Of a stretch of 64,000 bases of DNA, positions 8,707 through 17,238 are shown piece by piece. Below the pieces are notes generated by a model, which was given only the letters and a program-made list of their open reading frames with translations, was not told the origin of the DNA and did no database searches. Positions within the stretch are counted from its first letter, which is position 1. Every line of letters starts with the position of its first letter. Origin of the DNA: Caproiciproducens sp. NJN-50 (lineage in GTDB: Bacteria; Bacillota; Clostridia; Oscillospirales; Acutalibacteraceae); assembly GCF_004103755.1 (NCBI RefSeq), contig NZ_CP035283.1, positions 2,170,001-2,234,000 on the forward strand, written 5' to 3'. Both the position numbers and the translations under genes were made by a program.

Positions 8707-9197
8707 TTTCGTTTTCCTCCCACACACAAACGCTGTTCAATATCCTGCAAGATGCATTCAGGAACGAAATTGGAAATATCCCCGCCAAAGCAGGCCACCT
8801 GTTTCACGCCGCTGGAGCTTAAAAACATGTTTTCCGCCGTCGTGTTCAGATAGATCGTTTCCAGCTCGGGGTTCAGTTTTTTGTTGAAAAGGGCCATCTG
8901 AAATTCGTACTCAAAATCGGACATGGCACGGAGCCCCTTTACGATCGCCGCAGCGTCGCGGATTCTCGCGTAATCCGCGATCAGCCCGTCGAACCCGACG
9001 ACCTCCACATCCTTCATGTCTCTGGCGCAGCGCTTCAGCATATTGATGCGTTCTTCCACCGTAAAAGCGGTATGCTTTTCCGGGTTGACCAAAACGGCGA
9101 CAATGGTGTGGTCGAAAAGTTTTCTGGCCCGATTGATAATATCCATGTGCCCGAGCGTGACGGGATCGAAGCTGCCCGGACAAATTGCTATTTTCAT
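8703..9197 (-). CDS. coaD: CoaD, phosphopantetheine adenylyltransferase
   Basis: CoaD adenylylates 4'-phosphopantetheine to dephospho-CoA, the fourth step of CoA synthesis. The 164-residue protein carries the nucleotidyltransferase signature CPGSFDPVTLGHMDII with the HxGH-like TLGH, the substrate loop KGLRAMSDFEYEFQMALFN, and the late FLSSSGVKQVA, equivalent to the ISSSxVKE motif. It starts three bases after the rsmD stop. Confidence 0.97.
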   Translation of the reverse strand: MKIAICPGSFDPVTLGHMDIINRARKLFDHTIVAVLVNPEKHTAFTVEERINMLKRCARDMKDVEVVGFDGLIADYARIRDAAAIVKGLRAMSDFEYEFQMALFNKKLNPELETIYLNTTAENMFLSSSGVKQVACFGGDISNFVPECILQDIEQRLCVGGKRK

Positions 9198-9200
9198 GGC

Positions 9201-9746
9201 TTATGTCACGTCCTTGTGTTTATATAGGGTCAGCGCGATTTTGCCATAGCGATAGGAACGTCCCCGCACAAACTCCCCCGCCGACTCCGGGAGGGGTTCG
9301 TCGGTTGGATTTTCACAGACAATGGTGCCGCCCGGGTTCATATGACCGGCGACAGCGGGAAGGGCCCGCTGAAGCAGCCCGGTCCGGTAGGGAGGGTCAA
9401 GGAAAGCCAAATCAAACATCCCGCAGTCGCTCGAAAGGTAAAAAGCAAAGTCCATATGCCAGACCCTCGCCCGGTCTGAAAGGCCGGTGCCTTCCAGATT
9501 TTTTGCCACGACGGAGGCGGGCCGGCTTCCCGCGTCGACAAAGACCGCCTCCCGCGCGCCGCGGCTCAGAGCCTCGATGCCCAGCTGCCCCGAACCCGCA
9601 AACAGATCCAGGACGCGTCTGCCCTCGACCTGAAACTGAACAATGCTGAACAGCGCCTCCTTGACGCGGTCCGGAGTCGGCCGGACCGCATCACCCGCGC
9701 ATACGGAAAGCTTTTTTCCTCTGGCGGAACCGGTAATGACTCTCAT
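9201..9746 (-). CDS. rsmD: RsmD, 16S rRNA m2G966 methyltransferase
   Basis: RsmD N2-methylates G966 of 16S rRNA. The 181 residues start MRVITGSARGKKL, typical of the family, followed by the promoter-like VRPTPDRVKEALFSIV, the SAM-binding VLDLFAGSGQLGIEALSRGA and the catalytic DPPY in FLDPPYRTG. The rsmD-coaD pairing is common across bacteria. Confidence 0.95.
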   Translation of the reverse strand: MRVITGSARGKKLSVCAGDAVRPTPDRVKEALFSIVQFQVEGRRVLDLFAGSGQLGIEALSRGAREAVFVDAGSRPASVVAKNLEGTGLSDRARVWHMDFAFYLSSDCGMFDLAFLDPPYRTGLLQRALPAVAGHMNPGGTIVCENPTDEPLPESAGEFVRGRSYRYGKIALTLYKHKDVT

Positions 9747-9768
9747 AGATCCTCCACCTCGATCCGAC

Positions 9769-11664
9769 TTATTTTTTTATTATCCCATGAACCGGCTCGT
9801 CTGTCAATGCAGTTCGCACAGGTTCTTCCGGATGAAACGCAAAATATACCTTTTGCGCCGCCGGTTTCGTCATGCCGGGCGCGGCGGCAAGCTCTTCAAC
9901 CGCGGCGTTCCGCACTGCGGCGACGGTTTTGAAATGCTTCAGGAGCGCCCTTGCCCTCGTGGGACCGATCCCCTCAATCATCGTAAGAGAAGAAGCAATA
10001 GCCGCTTTTTTCCTCGCCTGGCGGTGATATCCAATGGCGAACCGATGCACTTCCTCCTGAATGGAGGAAACCAGCGTAAACGCGCTCCGGCTGGAATTGA
10101 TGGAAATTTCACCGCCGTCTTTCGCAATGGCGCGGGTGCGGTGCCTGTCGTCTTTTACCATGCCGAATAATGGGATCCGGAGACCGGCCTCTTCCAGCAC
10201 GGGACGAACGGCGGAAACCTGCCCTTTGCCCCCGTCCAGAAGGATCAGGTCCGGCAGACGGCCGAATCCTTCGCCCGTTTCTTTGTTCTTCCAATATTCT
10301 TCCACGCGGCGGGTCATCACTTCCCGCAGACTGGCATAGTCGTCCTGCCCCGTGACAGAACGGATTTTAAATTTGCGGTAGGCAGACCGAAGGGGCCTTC
10401 CGTTTTCAAACACAACCATGCCCGCAACGTTTTCCCCGCCGGCCAGATTGGAAATATCATAGGACTCAATATAGGCGGGCGGCTCGGAAAGCCCGAGCAG
10501 ACGGGCAAGCTCATCCAGCGCGGAGGCTTCCCTTCCGGTCCGGCCCATGGTCTGGGCGAGCTGTTCCGCCGCGTTGCTGCGGCACATTTCGACCAGCCGC
10601 GCCTGCTCCCCCTTTTGAGGGACCGTGACCGTTACCTTTCTGCCCGCCTTTTCCGTCAGCCATTGGGAAATCAGCTCGGCGTTTTCCACAGGACCGTCCA
10701 GCGCAATGCGGGGCGGGATCCGGCTGCGCATGGAATAGTACCGCTCCAGGAATTCGCTTCGCGCCTCTTTTGCGCCTCCGGTTTCCCCCATCAGAAAGGT
10801 TTCCCTGTCGCACAGCCTTCCATTCTGAAACCGGAACACTTCGAAGCAGCTTTTTTCCGCGCTTTGCGTCAGCGCGACGACATCCTGCTCCTTTACGCGG
10901 GAGGCGACGACCTTTTGCCTGTCGCTCATTTTCCGGATCGCCGCGATCCGGTCCCGCAGGCGGGCGGCGCGTTCAAATTCAAGACGCTCCGCCGCCTCGT
11001 TCATCTTTTCCGTCAGGGCGCGTATGCTTTTCGCGCTGCCGCCGCGCAAAAATTCCAGGGCCTCCGCCACAAATTCCCGGTACTCCGCCTCGCTGACTTT
11101 CCCGCGGCAGGGCGCGCAGCATTGCTTGATGTAGTAGTACAGGCAGGGACGGCCCTTGCCGATTTCCTGCGGGAATTTTCTTGTGCAGGACGGCAGACGG
11201 AAGATCTTGAGCGCCTCGTCCACCGACTGTTTCACAGACCAGGAACTGACGTACGGCCCGATGTACTCCGCGCCGTCGTCCGCGATCTGCTTCGCTTCCG
11301 AGATTCTCGGCCATGGGCCGGAACTGACGCGGATGTAATGATAGCCCTTGTCGTCCTTGAGCAGGATATTGTATTTCGGCGAATGCTGCTTGATGAGGCT
11401 GCATTCCAGCACCAGGGCCTCAAATTCGCTGTCCGTCAGGATATATTCAAAAGTATCGACGCTGGCAACCATGCGGCGCACCTTGGCGTCGTGATTTTTT
11501 TCGGAGCCGAAATACTGGCTGACCCGGTTTTTCAGCGCCTTGGCCTTGCCGATATAAATAATTTTACCTGACTTATCATGCATCAGGTAGACGCCCGGGC
11601 TCAGCGGCAGGCGCATGGCGCGGGCCCTGAGTTCCTTTTTATGTTTTTCCTGATCGGTCGGCAT
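9769..11664 (-). CDS. uvrC: UvrC, excinuclease ABC subunit C
   Basis: UvrC makes both incisions in nucleotide excision repair. Domain order in 631 residues: a GIY-YIG nuclease at about 20-100 (GVYLMHDKSGKIIYIGKAKA), a Cys cluster, the UVR helix pair that contacts UvrB (about 200-235), the RNase H-like nuclease (ESYDISNLAGGENVAGMVVF) and a C-terminal helix-hairpin-helix (MIEGIGPTRARALLKHF). The ATG at 11664 is favoured by an AAAAGGAGGT site; the frame is open further upstream. Confidence 0.96.
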   Translation of the reverse strand: MPTDQEKHKKELRARAMRLPLSPGVYLMHDKSGKIIYIGKAKALKNRVSQYFGSEKNHDAKVRRMVASVDTFEYILTDSEFEALVLECSLIKQHSPKYNILLKDDKGYHYIRVSSGPWPRISEAKQIADDGAEYIGPYVSSWSVKQSVDEALKIFRLPSCTRKFPQEIGKGRPCLYYYIKQCCAPCRGKVSEAEYREFVAEALEFLRGGSAKSIRALTEKMNEAAERLEFERAARLRDRIAAIRKMSDRQKVVASRVKEQDVVALTQSAEKSCFEVFRFQNGRLCDRETFLMGETGGAKEARSEFLERYYSMRSRIPPRIALDGPVENAELISQWLTEKAGRKVTVTVPQKGEQARLVEMCRSNAAEQLAQTMGRTGREASALDELARLLGLSEPPAYIESYDISNLAGGENVAGMVVFENGRPLRSAYRKFKIRSVTGQDDYASLREVMTRRVEEYWKNKETGEGFGRLPDLILLDGGKGQVSAVRPVLEEAGLRIPLFGMVKDDRHRTRAIAKDGGEISINSSRSAFTLVSSIQEEVHRFAIGYHRQARKKAAIASSLTMIEGIGPTRARALLKHFKTVAAVRNAAVEELAAAPGMTKPAAQKVYFAFHPEEPVRTALTDEPVHGIIKK

Positions 11665-11710
11665 GCCCGCACCTCCTTTTTCGGTTCCTCCGGACCAATA
11701 CGCACATGAA

Positions 11711-12166
11711 TTACAGAATGGTTTTTTGCATACAGACTGAATCGGCCATATTTTTGTATGGCCCGTAGTTGTCAATCATTTCAAATCCTGTTTTTTGATA
11801 CAGCCCCATCGCAGCCTTCAGCGGTTTTCCAGTTTCCAAAATAAGGCTATGATATCCCTTTTCCTTTGCTTTTTTCTCAAGAGCAGATAGTAACAGTATG
11901 GATATGCCTTTGCCTCGGTACTCTTCGCGGAGGAAAACACGCTTTACCTCGGCAACGCCCGCTTTATAATACTTAAGGCCCGCACAAGCTATGGGTAACA
12001 CACCATCATAAACCAGTACAACGTCATGAATCTTTTCTAATGTGTTATATTGTGCATACTGGTTGCGCTGTTTTTCTCCCCCGACAATTTCATTTAGATA
12101 ATCGTCCAGCATTTCACATAACAGAATGAAATCTTTATTTCTCCCATCCGCATATTTAAATTCCAT
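11711..12166 (-). CDS. GNAT-family N-acetyltransferase
   Basis: A 151-residue acetyltransferase. The acetyl-CoA loop is visible as REEYRGKGISILLLSALE, followed by an EKGYHSLILETGKPLKAA strand and a typical C-terminal LYQKTGFEMIDNYGPY. The acceptor is not predictable. Base composition is clearly more AT-rich than uvrC upstream or trmD beyond, suggesting a separate origin. The ATG at 12166 has an AGGGAGAGG site. Confidence 0.88.
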   Translation of the reverse strand: MEFKYADGRNKDFILLCEMLDDYLNEIVGGEKQRNQYAQYNTLEKIHDVVLVYDGVLPIACAGLKYYKAGVAEVKRVFLREEYRGKGISILLLSALEKKAKEKGYHSLILETGKPLKAAMGLYQKTGFEMIDNYGPYKNMADSVCMQKTIL

Positions 12167-12316
12167 TGTTCCTCTCCCTTTGACGTTATCAAGCAGCAAA
12201 ACAGGTACGGTTTAACAGTTTTTCTTACGTATTTTCCCATACAAGTCGGCATTAGGACTGGAAAAGGCCCAACTTTCGCCAAACCGATCCGGTCGGCAGA
12301 ATAAGGCTCTGCATAC

Positions 12317-12344
12317 AAAAAAGGCACCGCACTCCAGCGGCGCC
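12317..12344 (-). terminator. Terminator of the HPr gene
   Basis: On the minus strand GGCGCCGC pairs with GCGGUGCC (one G-U pair) around a six-base loop, followed by seven T. It starts 17 bp after the HPr stop. Confidence 0.85.
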
Positions 12345-12360
12345 ATGACGTTGCAACTGC

Positions 12361-12624
12361 TTATTCAGAAAAACCGGACTGCACCAGCTGAACCAAACCG
12401 TCCACAGCTTCCTGCTCATCCGCCCCGTCCGCAATAATCCTGATGTTTGTTCCGCCGACGATTCCGAGAGAAAGGACCCCCAGCAGGCTTTTCGCGTTAA
12501 CGCGCCTCTCCTCTTTCTCCACCCAAATGGAAGACTTATACTCATTTGCCTTTTGAATGAAAAAAGTGGCCGGACGGGCGTGCAGACCCACCTGGTTCTG
12601 AACCAGAACTTCTTTTACATACAT
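12361..12624 (-). CDS. HPr-family phosphocarrier protein
   Basis: An 87-residue HPr-like protein. The active-site histidine is His15 in QVGLHARPA, the residue phosphorylated by enzyme I, and Ser46 in NAKSLLGVLSLGI is where HPr kinase acts in Firmicutes. Both are present, so it can be a PTS carrier as well as a carbon-catabolite co-repressor rather than a His-less Crh. The gene stands alone with its own promoter and terminator. The ATG at 12624 has an AGGAGTGG site; the frame stays open upstream but that part runs through the promoter. Confidence 0.93.
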   Translation of the reverse strand: MYVKEVLVQNQVGLHARPATFFIQKANEYKSSIWVEKEERRVNAKSLLGVLSLGIVGGTNIRIIADGADEQEAVDGLVQLVQSGFSE

Positions 12625-12694
12625 TCTAAATCCACTCCTACACAAAATATCCGAATGCACTCCGGACAGCAGAACACTTCCAATAGTTATCCTT

Positions 12695-12722
12695 ATTATA
12701 TCACGTTTGGACGAGCCGTCAA
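12695..12722 (-). promoter_or_regulatory. Sigma-A promoter of the HPr gene
   Basis: TTGACG (12717-12722), 16-bp spacer, TATAAT (12695-12700) on the minus strand. The rest of the 12723-12935 gap holds an imperfect GCATCCG/CGGATGC inverted repeat without a T-tract and no credible gene. Confidence 0.75.
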
Positions 12723-12935
12723 CGCAATTGAAAAACTTTGGATTGATTGCCCATTGCAGCGTGCCGGGCTGGAACTCCTTTGTGCAATATAACGTAATTG
12801 TTGAAAGTTTTTGTTCTGTCTGCCGATTTCCGCATCCGAGCATGTTCAAAAGTAACGGCGGATGCCGGAAATTCCACCACAACACGGACACAAAACGTTC
12901 GCGCGAATATGCTCTCATATTTTATGCAGAAGAAT

Positions 12936-13685
12936 TTACAATGTTTCTCCGGCGCCAGATCCGGAGACGGACTGCAAAAATTCCCGATCCTCCCCCGTCA
13001 GATCCGCGGAAGAAAGAAGCTCCGGACGTCTGACCGCCGTTCTTGCAAGCGATTGTTCGCGCCGCCAACGGCGGACCCTCTCGTGGTCCCCGCTGAGCAG
13101 GACCTCCGGGACCCGGCGGCCCCGCCAGTCCGCCGGACGGGTGTACTGCGGATACTCCAAAAGAGAATGGAAATGACTCTCTTCCGTGTAGCATTCGACG
13201 TCCGACAAGACACCCGGAACCATGCGGCAAACGGCATCGGCCAGCAAAAGGGCGGGCAGTTCCCCTCCGGTCACAACGTAGTCCCCGGCGGAGATCTCCT
13301 CATCGGCATAGGCCTCCAGCACACGCTCGTCCACCCCTTCGTAGTGCCCGCAGAGCAGCACCAGTCCATCCAGTTCCGAAAGCTCGCGGACCCGGTTTTG
13401 CGTCAGGGTTTTCCCTTGAGGAGAAAGATAGACGGTGTGCGGTTTTTTGCCCAGATGCGCGATCAGGTCGTCCATGCACAGGGCGATCGGCTCCGCTTTC
13501 AGCAGCATTCCCATCCCGCCGCCGAACGGGGAATCATCGACCGTGCTGTGCTTGTCCAGCGCATAATCCCGGATCTGGTGGCAGCAAACCTGCACCGCGC
13601 CCTTTTTGCGCGCCCTCCCTATGATGCTCTCCGCCATGACGGTTTCGCACATTTCAGGGAACAGCGTCAGCAGATCAATCCTCAT
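12936..13685 (-). CDS. trmD: TrmD, tRNA m1G37 methyltransferase
   Basis: TrmD methylates G37 next to the anticodon and prevents +1 frameshifting. The 249 residues begin MRIDLLTLFPEMCE and include DDSPFGGGMGMLLKAEPI, the trefoil-knot SAM site (LCGHYEGVDERV) and EISAGDYVVTGGELPALLLADAV. The ATG at 13685 lies inside the end of rimM, an 11-bp overlap implying coupling. The usual next gene, rplS, is not downstream. Confidence 0.96.
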   Translation of the reverse strand: MRIDLLTLFPEMCETVMAESIIGRARKKGAVQVCCHQIRDYALDKHSTVDDSPFGGGMGMLLKAEPIALCMDDLIAHLGKKPHTVYLSPQGKTLTQNRVRELSELDGLVLLCGHYEGVDERVLEAYADEEISAGDYVVTGGELPALLLADAVCRMVPGVLSDVECYTEESHFHSLLEYPQYTRPADWRGRRVPEVLLSGDHERVRRWRREQSLARTAVRRPELLSSADLTGEDREFLQSVSGSGAGETL

Positions 13686-14190
13686 CGTCAAAAATCCCCT
13701 TGATTGGCCGGATCATCATTTTTCCCTTCCCCAGATCAATTTCCCGAATGAACTCCGGAACCGCCGGGATCAGATAATTTCTATGGTCCTGAGCGGTAAT
13801 CTGGTAGACGTCGTTGGCACCCGTGCGCATCACGCAGGTCAGCGCGCCGTAATACAGAAATGTGTCGGCATCGTAGACATCCAGCCCGATCAGGTCCTGC
13901 ATGAAATAGCGGCCATCGGGGAGCGATACGTCATTCCGGTCCAGGTACAGGACCCTGTTCCGGTACGTATCCGCTTTTTCGACGGAGTCCACCCCTTCCA
14001 GCACCATGAGAAGGAGCTGTTTGTGCACGCGCGAGGAAATCACCCTGACCGGAATTTCCCCTTTGTCCAGATACAGGTTGGAAAATCGCATCAGAAATTC
14101 GGCGGAATCGCACCATGGCTGAACGCGGAGTTCTCCCTTCACGCCGTGCGTGCCCACGATTTTTCCGGCCTCCAGAAATTTCTTTTGCAT
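13675..14190 (-). CDS. rimM: RimM, 30S ribosome maturation factor
   Basis: RimM binds S19 and helps the 30S head mature. The 171-residue protein has the N-terminal RimM barrel (AGKIVGTHGVKGELRVQPW) and the C-terminal PRC-barrel half (YFMQDLIGLDVYDADTFLYYG, ending with IPAVPEFIREIDLGKGKMMI). The start MQKKF at 14190 has a perfect GGGAGGAG site. Confidence 0.94.
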   Translation of the reverse strand: MQKKFLEAGKIVGTHGVKGELRVQPWCDSAEFLMRFSNLYLDKGEIPVRVISSRVHKQLLLMVLEGVDSVEKADTYRNRVLYLDRNDVSLPDGRYFMQDLIGLDVYDADTFLYYGALTCVMRTGANDVYQITAQDHRNYLIPAVPEFIREIDLGKGKMMIRPIKGIFDDED

Positions 14191-14211
14191 AACTCCTCCC
14201 AAAATAAAAAT

Positions 14212-14760
14212 TTATGTTTTTCTGATATGGAACAGCGCCTCTTTTTCCATTGCCTTCATCAATCCGTACAGCAACAGGATATCGATGGGCAAAAGGATCA
14301 GATTTGTCACAATGCGGGCGGACAAAACGGCAAAAAAAGCTTTTGAGTACAAGATAGAAAGCCAAAGCGGAGTCAAAAGAAGACTGGTCGCAATCGTGAC
14401 GGCTGTTTTAGCCAGAAATGCTTTCAAAAGCGTGACATGCTTTTGATAAAGGAATATGCCATATAAAAAACCTGAAACAAATCCATTGATAGTAAACCCC
14501 GGAAAATACGGTCCCGTCGGGCTGATAAAATAGGACACGATATCTCCCAGCGCGCCGACCGCCCCGCCCGCCACTGGGCCGAACAGCATGCCTGCCGCCG
14601 CCACGGGAAGGAAGGAAAAACCGATCTTCAAAATCGGCGATACATTGAGGGTAAACATACCGAGGACCACTTCAAGCGCAAGAAGCATGCCGCACCCGGC
14701 AAGCAGCAGGACACCCGTGTGTTTTTGAGTCAGTTTGGCGGAGTTAAAAAAATTCTTCAA
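14212..14760 (-). CDS. folT: FolT, folate-specific S component of an ECF transporter
   Basis: A 182-residue membrane protein with about six hydrophobic helices, the size and shape of ECF S components. These bind the vitamin and dock on a shared EcfA-A'-T energising module, which is not in this window. LGMFTLNVSPILKIGFSFLP and GDIVSYFISPTGPYFPGFTI match the FolT/folate branch, and a THF riboswitch directly upstream supports folate as substrate. The start is TTG at 14760 behind AAAAGGAGGT, a site that can be masked by the riboswitch leader. Confidence 0.88.
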   Translation of the reverse strand: MKNFFNSAKLTQKHTGVLLLAGCGMLLALEVVLGMFTLNVSPILKIGFSFLPVAAAGMLFGPVAGGAVGALGDIVSYFISPTGPYFPGFTINGFVSGFLYGIFLYQKHVTLLKAFLAKTAVTIATSLLLTPLWLSILYSKAFFAVLSARIVTNLILLPIDILLLYGLMKAMEKEALFHIRKT

Positions 14761-14767
14761 AGAAAAG

Positions 14768-14913
14768 ACCTCCTTTTGTATTCACGCTACATAAAGGAGG
14801 TTTCCCCCAAACTATGTAGCAGCGGGATGCGGACTCTGCATCGCAAGTTTCCTTTTCGTCCGTCCGGCAACTCCCTGTCCGGTCGGCACTTAACGCGCAA
14901 AATCCTACTCTGC
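14768..14913 (-). promoter_or_regulatory. THF riboswitch and translational expression platform for folT
   Basis: The aptamer spans about 14819-14913 on the minus strand. It opens GCAGAGTAGGATTTTGCGCG, continues with the conserved GCGTTAAGTG and closes with CGCATCCCGCTGC, whose CTGC pairs with the opening GCAG. This follows the known tetrahydrofolate aptamer layout. Downstream, a hairpin with arms CTACATA/TATGTAG (14787-14819) encloses AAACCTCCTTT, which can also pair with the folT ribosome site AAAAGGAGGT (14768-14777). Alternative pairing of that anti-SD strand would switch translation; direction of control is inferred. It begins 16 bp after the khpA stop. Confidence 0.88.
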
Positions 14914-14929
14914 ATTTTAAAAATCTGGA

Positions 14930-15163
14930 TCAGTCGATTTCGACGGCCACCTTGCTGCCGTCCCGGGTAGCGGCGGCCCTCATTACGACGCGGATTGCCT
15001 TCGCGATCCGGCCCTGCCTGCCAATCACCCGGCCCATGTCGTTTTCCGCGACATGGAGATGATACACGACCGTTCCGTCCTCGGATGGTTCGTCAGCATC
15101 CACGCTGACAAGTTCCGGGGCCTCAACAAGGCCCTGGGCAATGGATAACAGCAGTTCCTTCAT
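14930..15163 (-). CDS. khpA: KhpA, KH-domain RNA-binding protein
   Basis: A 77-residue protein consisting of one KH domain; the GxxG loop is in GRVIGRQGRIAKAIRVVMRA. KhpA pairs with KhpB and binds many RNAs, with effects on division and small-RNA function in Firmicutes. The ATG at 15163 is chosen because the GTG at 15172 sits right on the GGAGG. Position between rpsP and rimM is conserved in this phylum. Confidence 0.93.
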   Translation of the reverse strand: MKELLLSIAQGLVEAPELVSVDADEPSEDGTVVYHLHVAENDMGRVIGRQGRIAKAIRVVMRAAATRDGSKVAVEID

Positions 15164-15183
15164 GGCAGCCACTCCTCCGTTTC

Positions 15184-15426
15184 TTAAAGCACGCCGTGCT
15201 TTTTAAACAGAACCTTAACGGTGTCGGTGGGCTGTGCGCCGTTGGCGATCCAGGCCTTGGCCTTCTCGGCGTCAACCTTCACGACGGACGGCTCTTCCAG
15301 CGGATTGTAATACCCGATTTCCTCGATAAAACGGCCGTCGCGCGGGAAGCGGGAATCCGCCACCACGATGCGGTAGAACGGAGCCTTTTTGGCGCCCATT
15401 CTGCGAAGTCTGATTTTCACTGACAT
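15184..15426 (-). CDS. rpsP: Ribosomal protein bS16
   Basis: An 80-residue 30S protein with the family start MSVKIRLRRMGAKKAPFYRI and the conserved RFPRDGRFIEEIGYYNPL. The ATG at 15426 lies behind GGAGGTGAAACAA. It follows ffh and precedes khpA in one transcription unit. Confidence 0.98.
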   Translation of the reverse strand: MSVKIRLRRMGAKKAPFYRIVVADSRFPRDGRFIEEIGYYNPLEEPSVVKVDAEKAKAWIANGAQPTDTVKVLFKKHGVL

Positions 15427-15488
15427 TTGTTTCACCTCCACGAACCTTGCATGTATCTTCACCGGCCCGAAAGCCGGATGAATTCCAC

Positions 15489-16817
15489 TTAAAACGGCAG
15501 TCCCATGCCGGCAAAGCGCCGGCGCGCGCCCTTCTTTTTGAATTGTTTCATCAGCTTCCGCGTCTGCTCAAACTGTTTTAAAAGCCGGTTGACGTCTTCC
15601 ACCTTCATGCCGCTCCCCGCAGCGATGCGCCTTTTGCGCGACGGATTCATCAGTTCGGGCTTTTCCCGCTCCTGCGGCGTCATGGACAGCAAAATCGCCT
15701 CCGTACGGTCAATCTGGCGGTCGTCGATCTGCACGTCCTTGATTTGCTGGCCCAGGCCCGGCATCTTGCTGATGACGTCCTGGATCGGACCCATCTTCTT
15801 CATCTGGCGGATCTGGTCGAGCAGATCATTCAGATCCATCCGGTTCTGCATCATCTTTTCGGCCGCCTTTTGCGCGGCCTTCTGATCGAGATTCTTTTGG
15901 GCGTCTTCGATCAGCGTGAGAACGTCTCCCATCCCAAGGATGCGGGATGCCATGCGGTCGGGGTGAAAAACTTCCAAATCGGAAAGTTTTTCACCCGTCC
16001 CGGCGAATTTGATCGGCCGGCCGGTCACGGCCCGGACCGACAGCGCGGCGCCGCCTCTCGCGTCGCCGTCCAGCTTGGTGAGGACGACGCCCGTGATATC
16101 GAGCAGCTCATGGAACGACTTCGCCACATTGACCGCTTCCTGTCCGGTCATGGCATCCACGACCAGCAGGATATCGGTGGGAGACACGGCTTCCTTGATC
16201 CGGCGCAGCTCGTCCATCAGCGCCTCGTCGATCTGCAGGCGGCCGGCGGTATCGATCAGCACAAAATCGTTGCCGTAATCCCTCGCATGTTTGACGGCCT
16301 CCCGGCTGATTTTCACCGGATCGCCGGCACCCTGCTCAAAGACGGGGACTTCCGCCTGGCCGCCGAGGACCTGCAGCTGCTGGATCGCGGCGGGCCGGTA
16401 CACGTCGCACGCAACCAGCAGAGGGCGGTGGCCCTGATTTTTCAGCATCAGCGCCAGCTTCGCGGCATGGGTCGTCTTGCCGGAACCCTGAAGGCCGCAG
16501 AACAATACCACCGCCGGCGGAGAAGACGGGCTGTTGAGGCGGGCCTCCCCGCCTCCCATCAAAGCCGTCAGTTCTTCGTTGACGATTTTGATGACCATCT
16601 GGGCCGGCGTCAGGCTTTCCATGACCTCGTTTCCGACGGCACGCTCGCTCACCTTCGCGACAAAGTCCTTCGCCACTTTGTAGCTGACATCCGCCTCCAG
16701 AAGGGCCAGGCGGACTTCCCGCATGGCTTCCTTCACGTCGGACTCGCTGAGTTTGCCCTTGGAACGCAGGCGTTTGAACGCCGCCGAAAGCTTTTCCGAG
16801 AGATTTTCAAACGCCAA
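15489..16817 (-). CDS. ffh: Ffh, signal recognition particle GTPase
   Basis: Ffh binds signal sequences on the ribosome and delivers them to FtsY. In 442 residues: N domain (about 1-100), G domain with LFCGLQGSGKTTHAAKLA, DTAGR and TKLDGDARGG, then the methionine-rich M domain (QIRQMKKMGPIQDVISKMPG) ending ARRRFAGMGLPF. Translation starts at TTG 16817 with an AGGAGGAACTGTC site; no better ATG is present. Confidence 0.97.
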   Translation of the reverse strand: MAFENLSEKLSAAFKRLRSKGKLSESDVKEAMREVRLALLEADVSYKVAKDFVAKVSERAVGNEVMESLTPAQMVIKIVNEELTALMGGGEARLNSPSSPPAVVLFCGLQGSGKTTHAAKLALMLKNQGHRPLLVACDVYRPAAIQQLQVLGGQAEVPVFEQGAGDPVKISREAVKHARDYGNDFVLIDTAGRLQIDEALMDELRRIKEAVSPTDILLVVDAMTGQEAVNVAKSFHELLDITGVVLTKLDGDARGGAALSVRAVTGRPIKFAGTGEKLSDLEVFHPDRMASRILGMGDVLTLIEDAQKNLDQKAAQKAAEKMMQNRMDLNDLLDQIRQMKKMGPIQDVISKMPGLGQQIKDVQIDDRQIDRTEAILLSMTPQEREKPELMNPSRKRRIAAGSGMKVEDVNRLLKQFEQTRKLMKQFKKKGARRRFAGMGLPF

Positions 16818-16828
16818 GACAGTTCCTC

Positions 16829-17191
16829 CTATTCGCAGAGCCGGCGGGTAATTTCAAGAATCTGCTTTGCGCTTTCATCAATCTCCCGCGCGTAAATGTA
16901 ATGTTCATTGTAATCCCGGATACGGTTCGCCGCCTCTTCGATTCTCTGAAAACCGTCCATCATTTCGCGGAACCTGCGGGCAAGGCCGAGCTTTTGCTCC
17001 ATTTCCAGAAGCTGTTCTTCGGCGCGCTTGACAAAATCACGCACGCCCTGCCGGGTGATCCCCTCATTTTCCGCAATTTCGGAAAGGGACAGATCGTCAT
17101 CGTAATAATACTCGACGATTCGCCTCTGCTTTTCCGTCAGCATCGAGCCGTAAAAGTCAAGCAGAAGCGAAATTTTCAAATCCTTCGCCAT
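16829..17191 (-). CDS. ylxM: YlxM, helix-turn-helix partner of Ffh
   Basis: A 120-residue UPF0122 protein. It begins MAKDLKISLLLDFYGSMLTEKQR, with a sigma-70 region-4-like helix-turn-helix (LSLSEIAENEGITRQGVRDF) and a coiled C-terminus. YlxM precedes ffh in most Firmicutes and stimulates SRP GTPase in streptococci. It is the first gene of the ylxM to trmD operon, with a strong promoter 50-76 bp upstream. Confidence 0.93.
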   Translation of the reverse strand: MAKDLKISLLLDFYGSMLTEKQRRIVEYYYDDDLSLSEIAENEGITRQGVRDFVKRAEEQLLEMEQKLGLARRFREMMDGFQRIEEAANRIRDYNEHYIYAREIDESAKQILEITRRLCE

Positions 17192-17211
17192 CCGACCGCC
17201 TCCGTTGCGGT

Positions 17212-17230
17212 GTAAAGTCATTTTCTTTAC
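17212..17230 (-). repeat. Inverted repeat at the ylxM transcription start
   Basis: GTAAAG, seven bases, CTTTAC. It lies about 9 bp beyond the -10 box, where a transcript would begin, so it could be an operator or a 5' UTR hairpin. Confidence 0.5.
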
Positions 17231-17238
17231 AGTAAGGG

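Noticed and set aside
12625..12918. N-terminal extension of the HPr protein by 98 residues
   Set aside because: HPr is a single domain of about 87 residues, and the extension passes through the promoter at 12695-12722.
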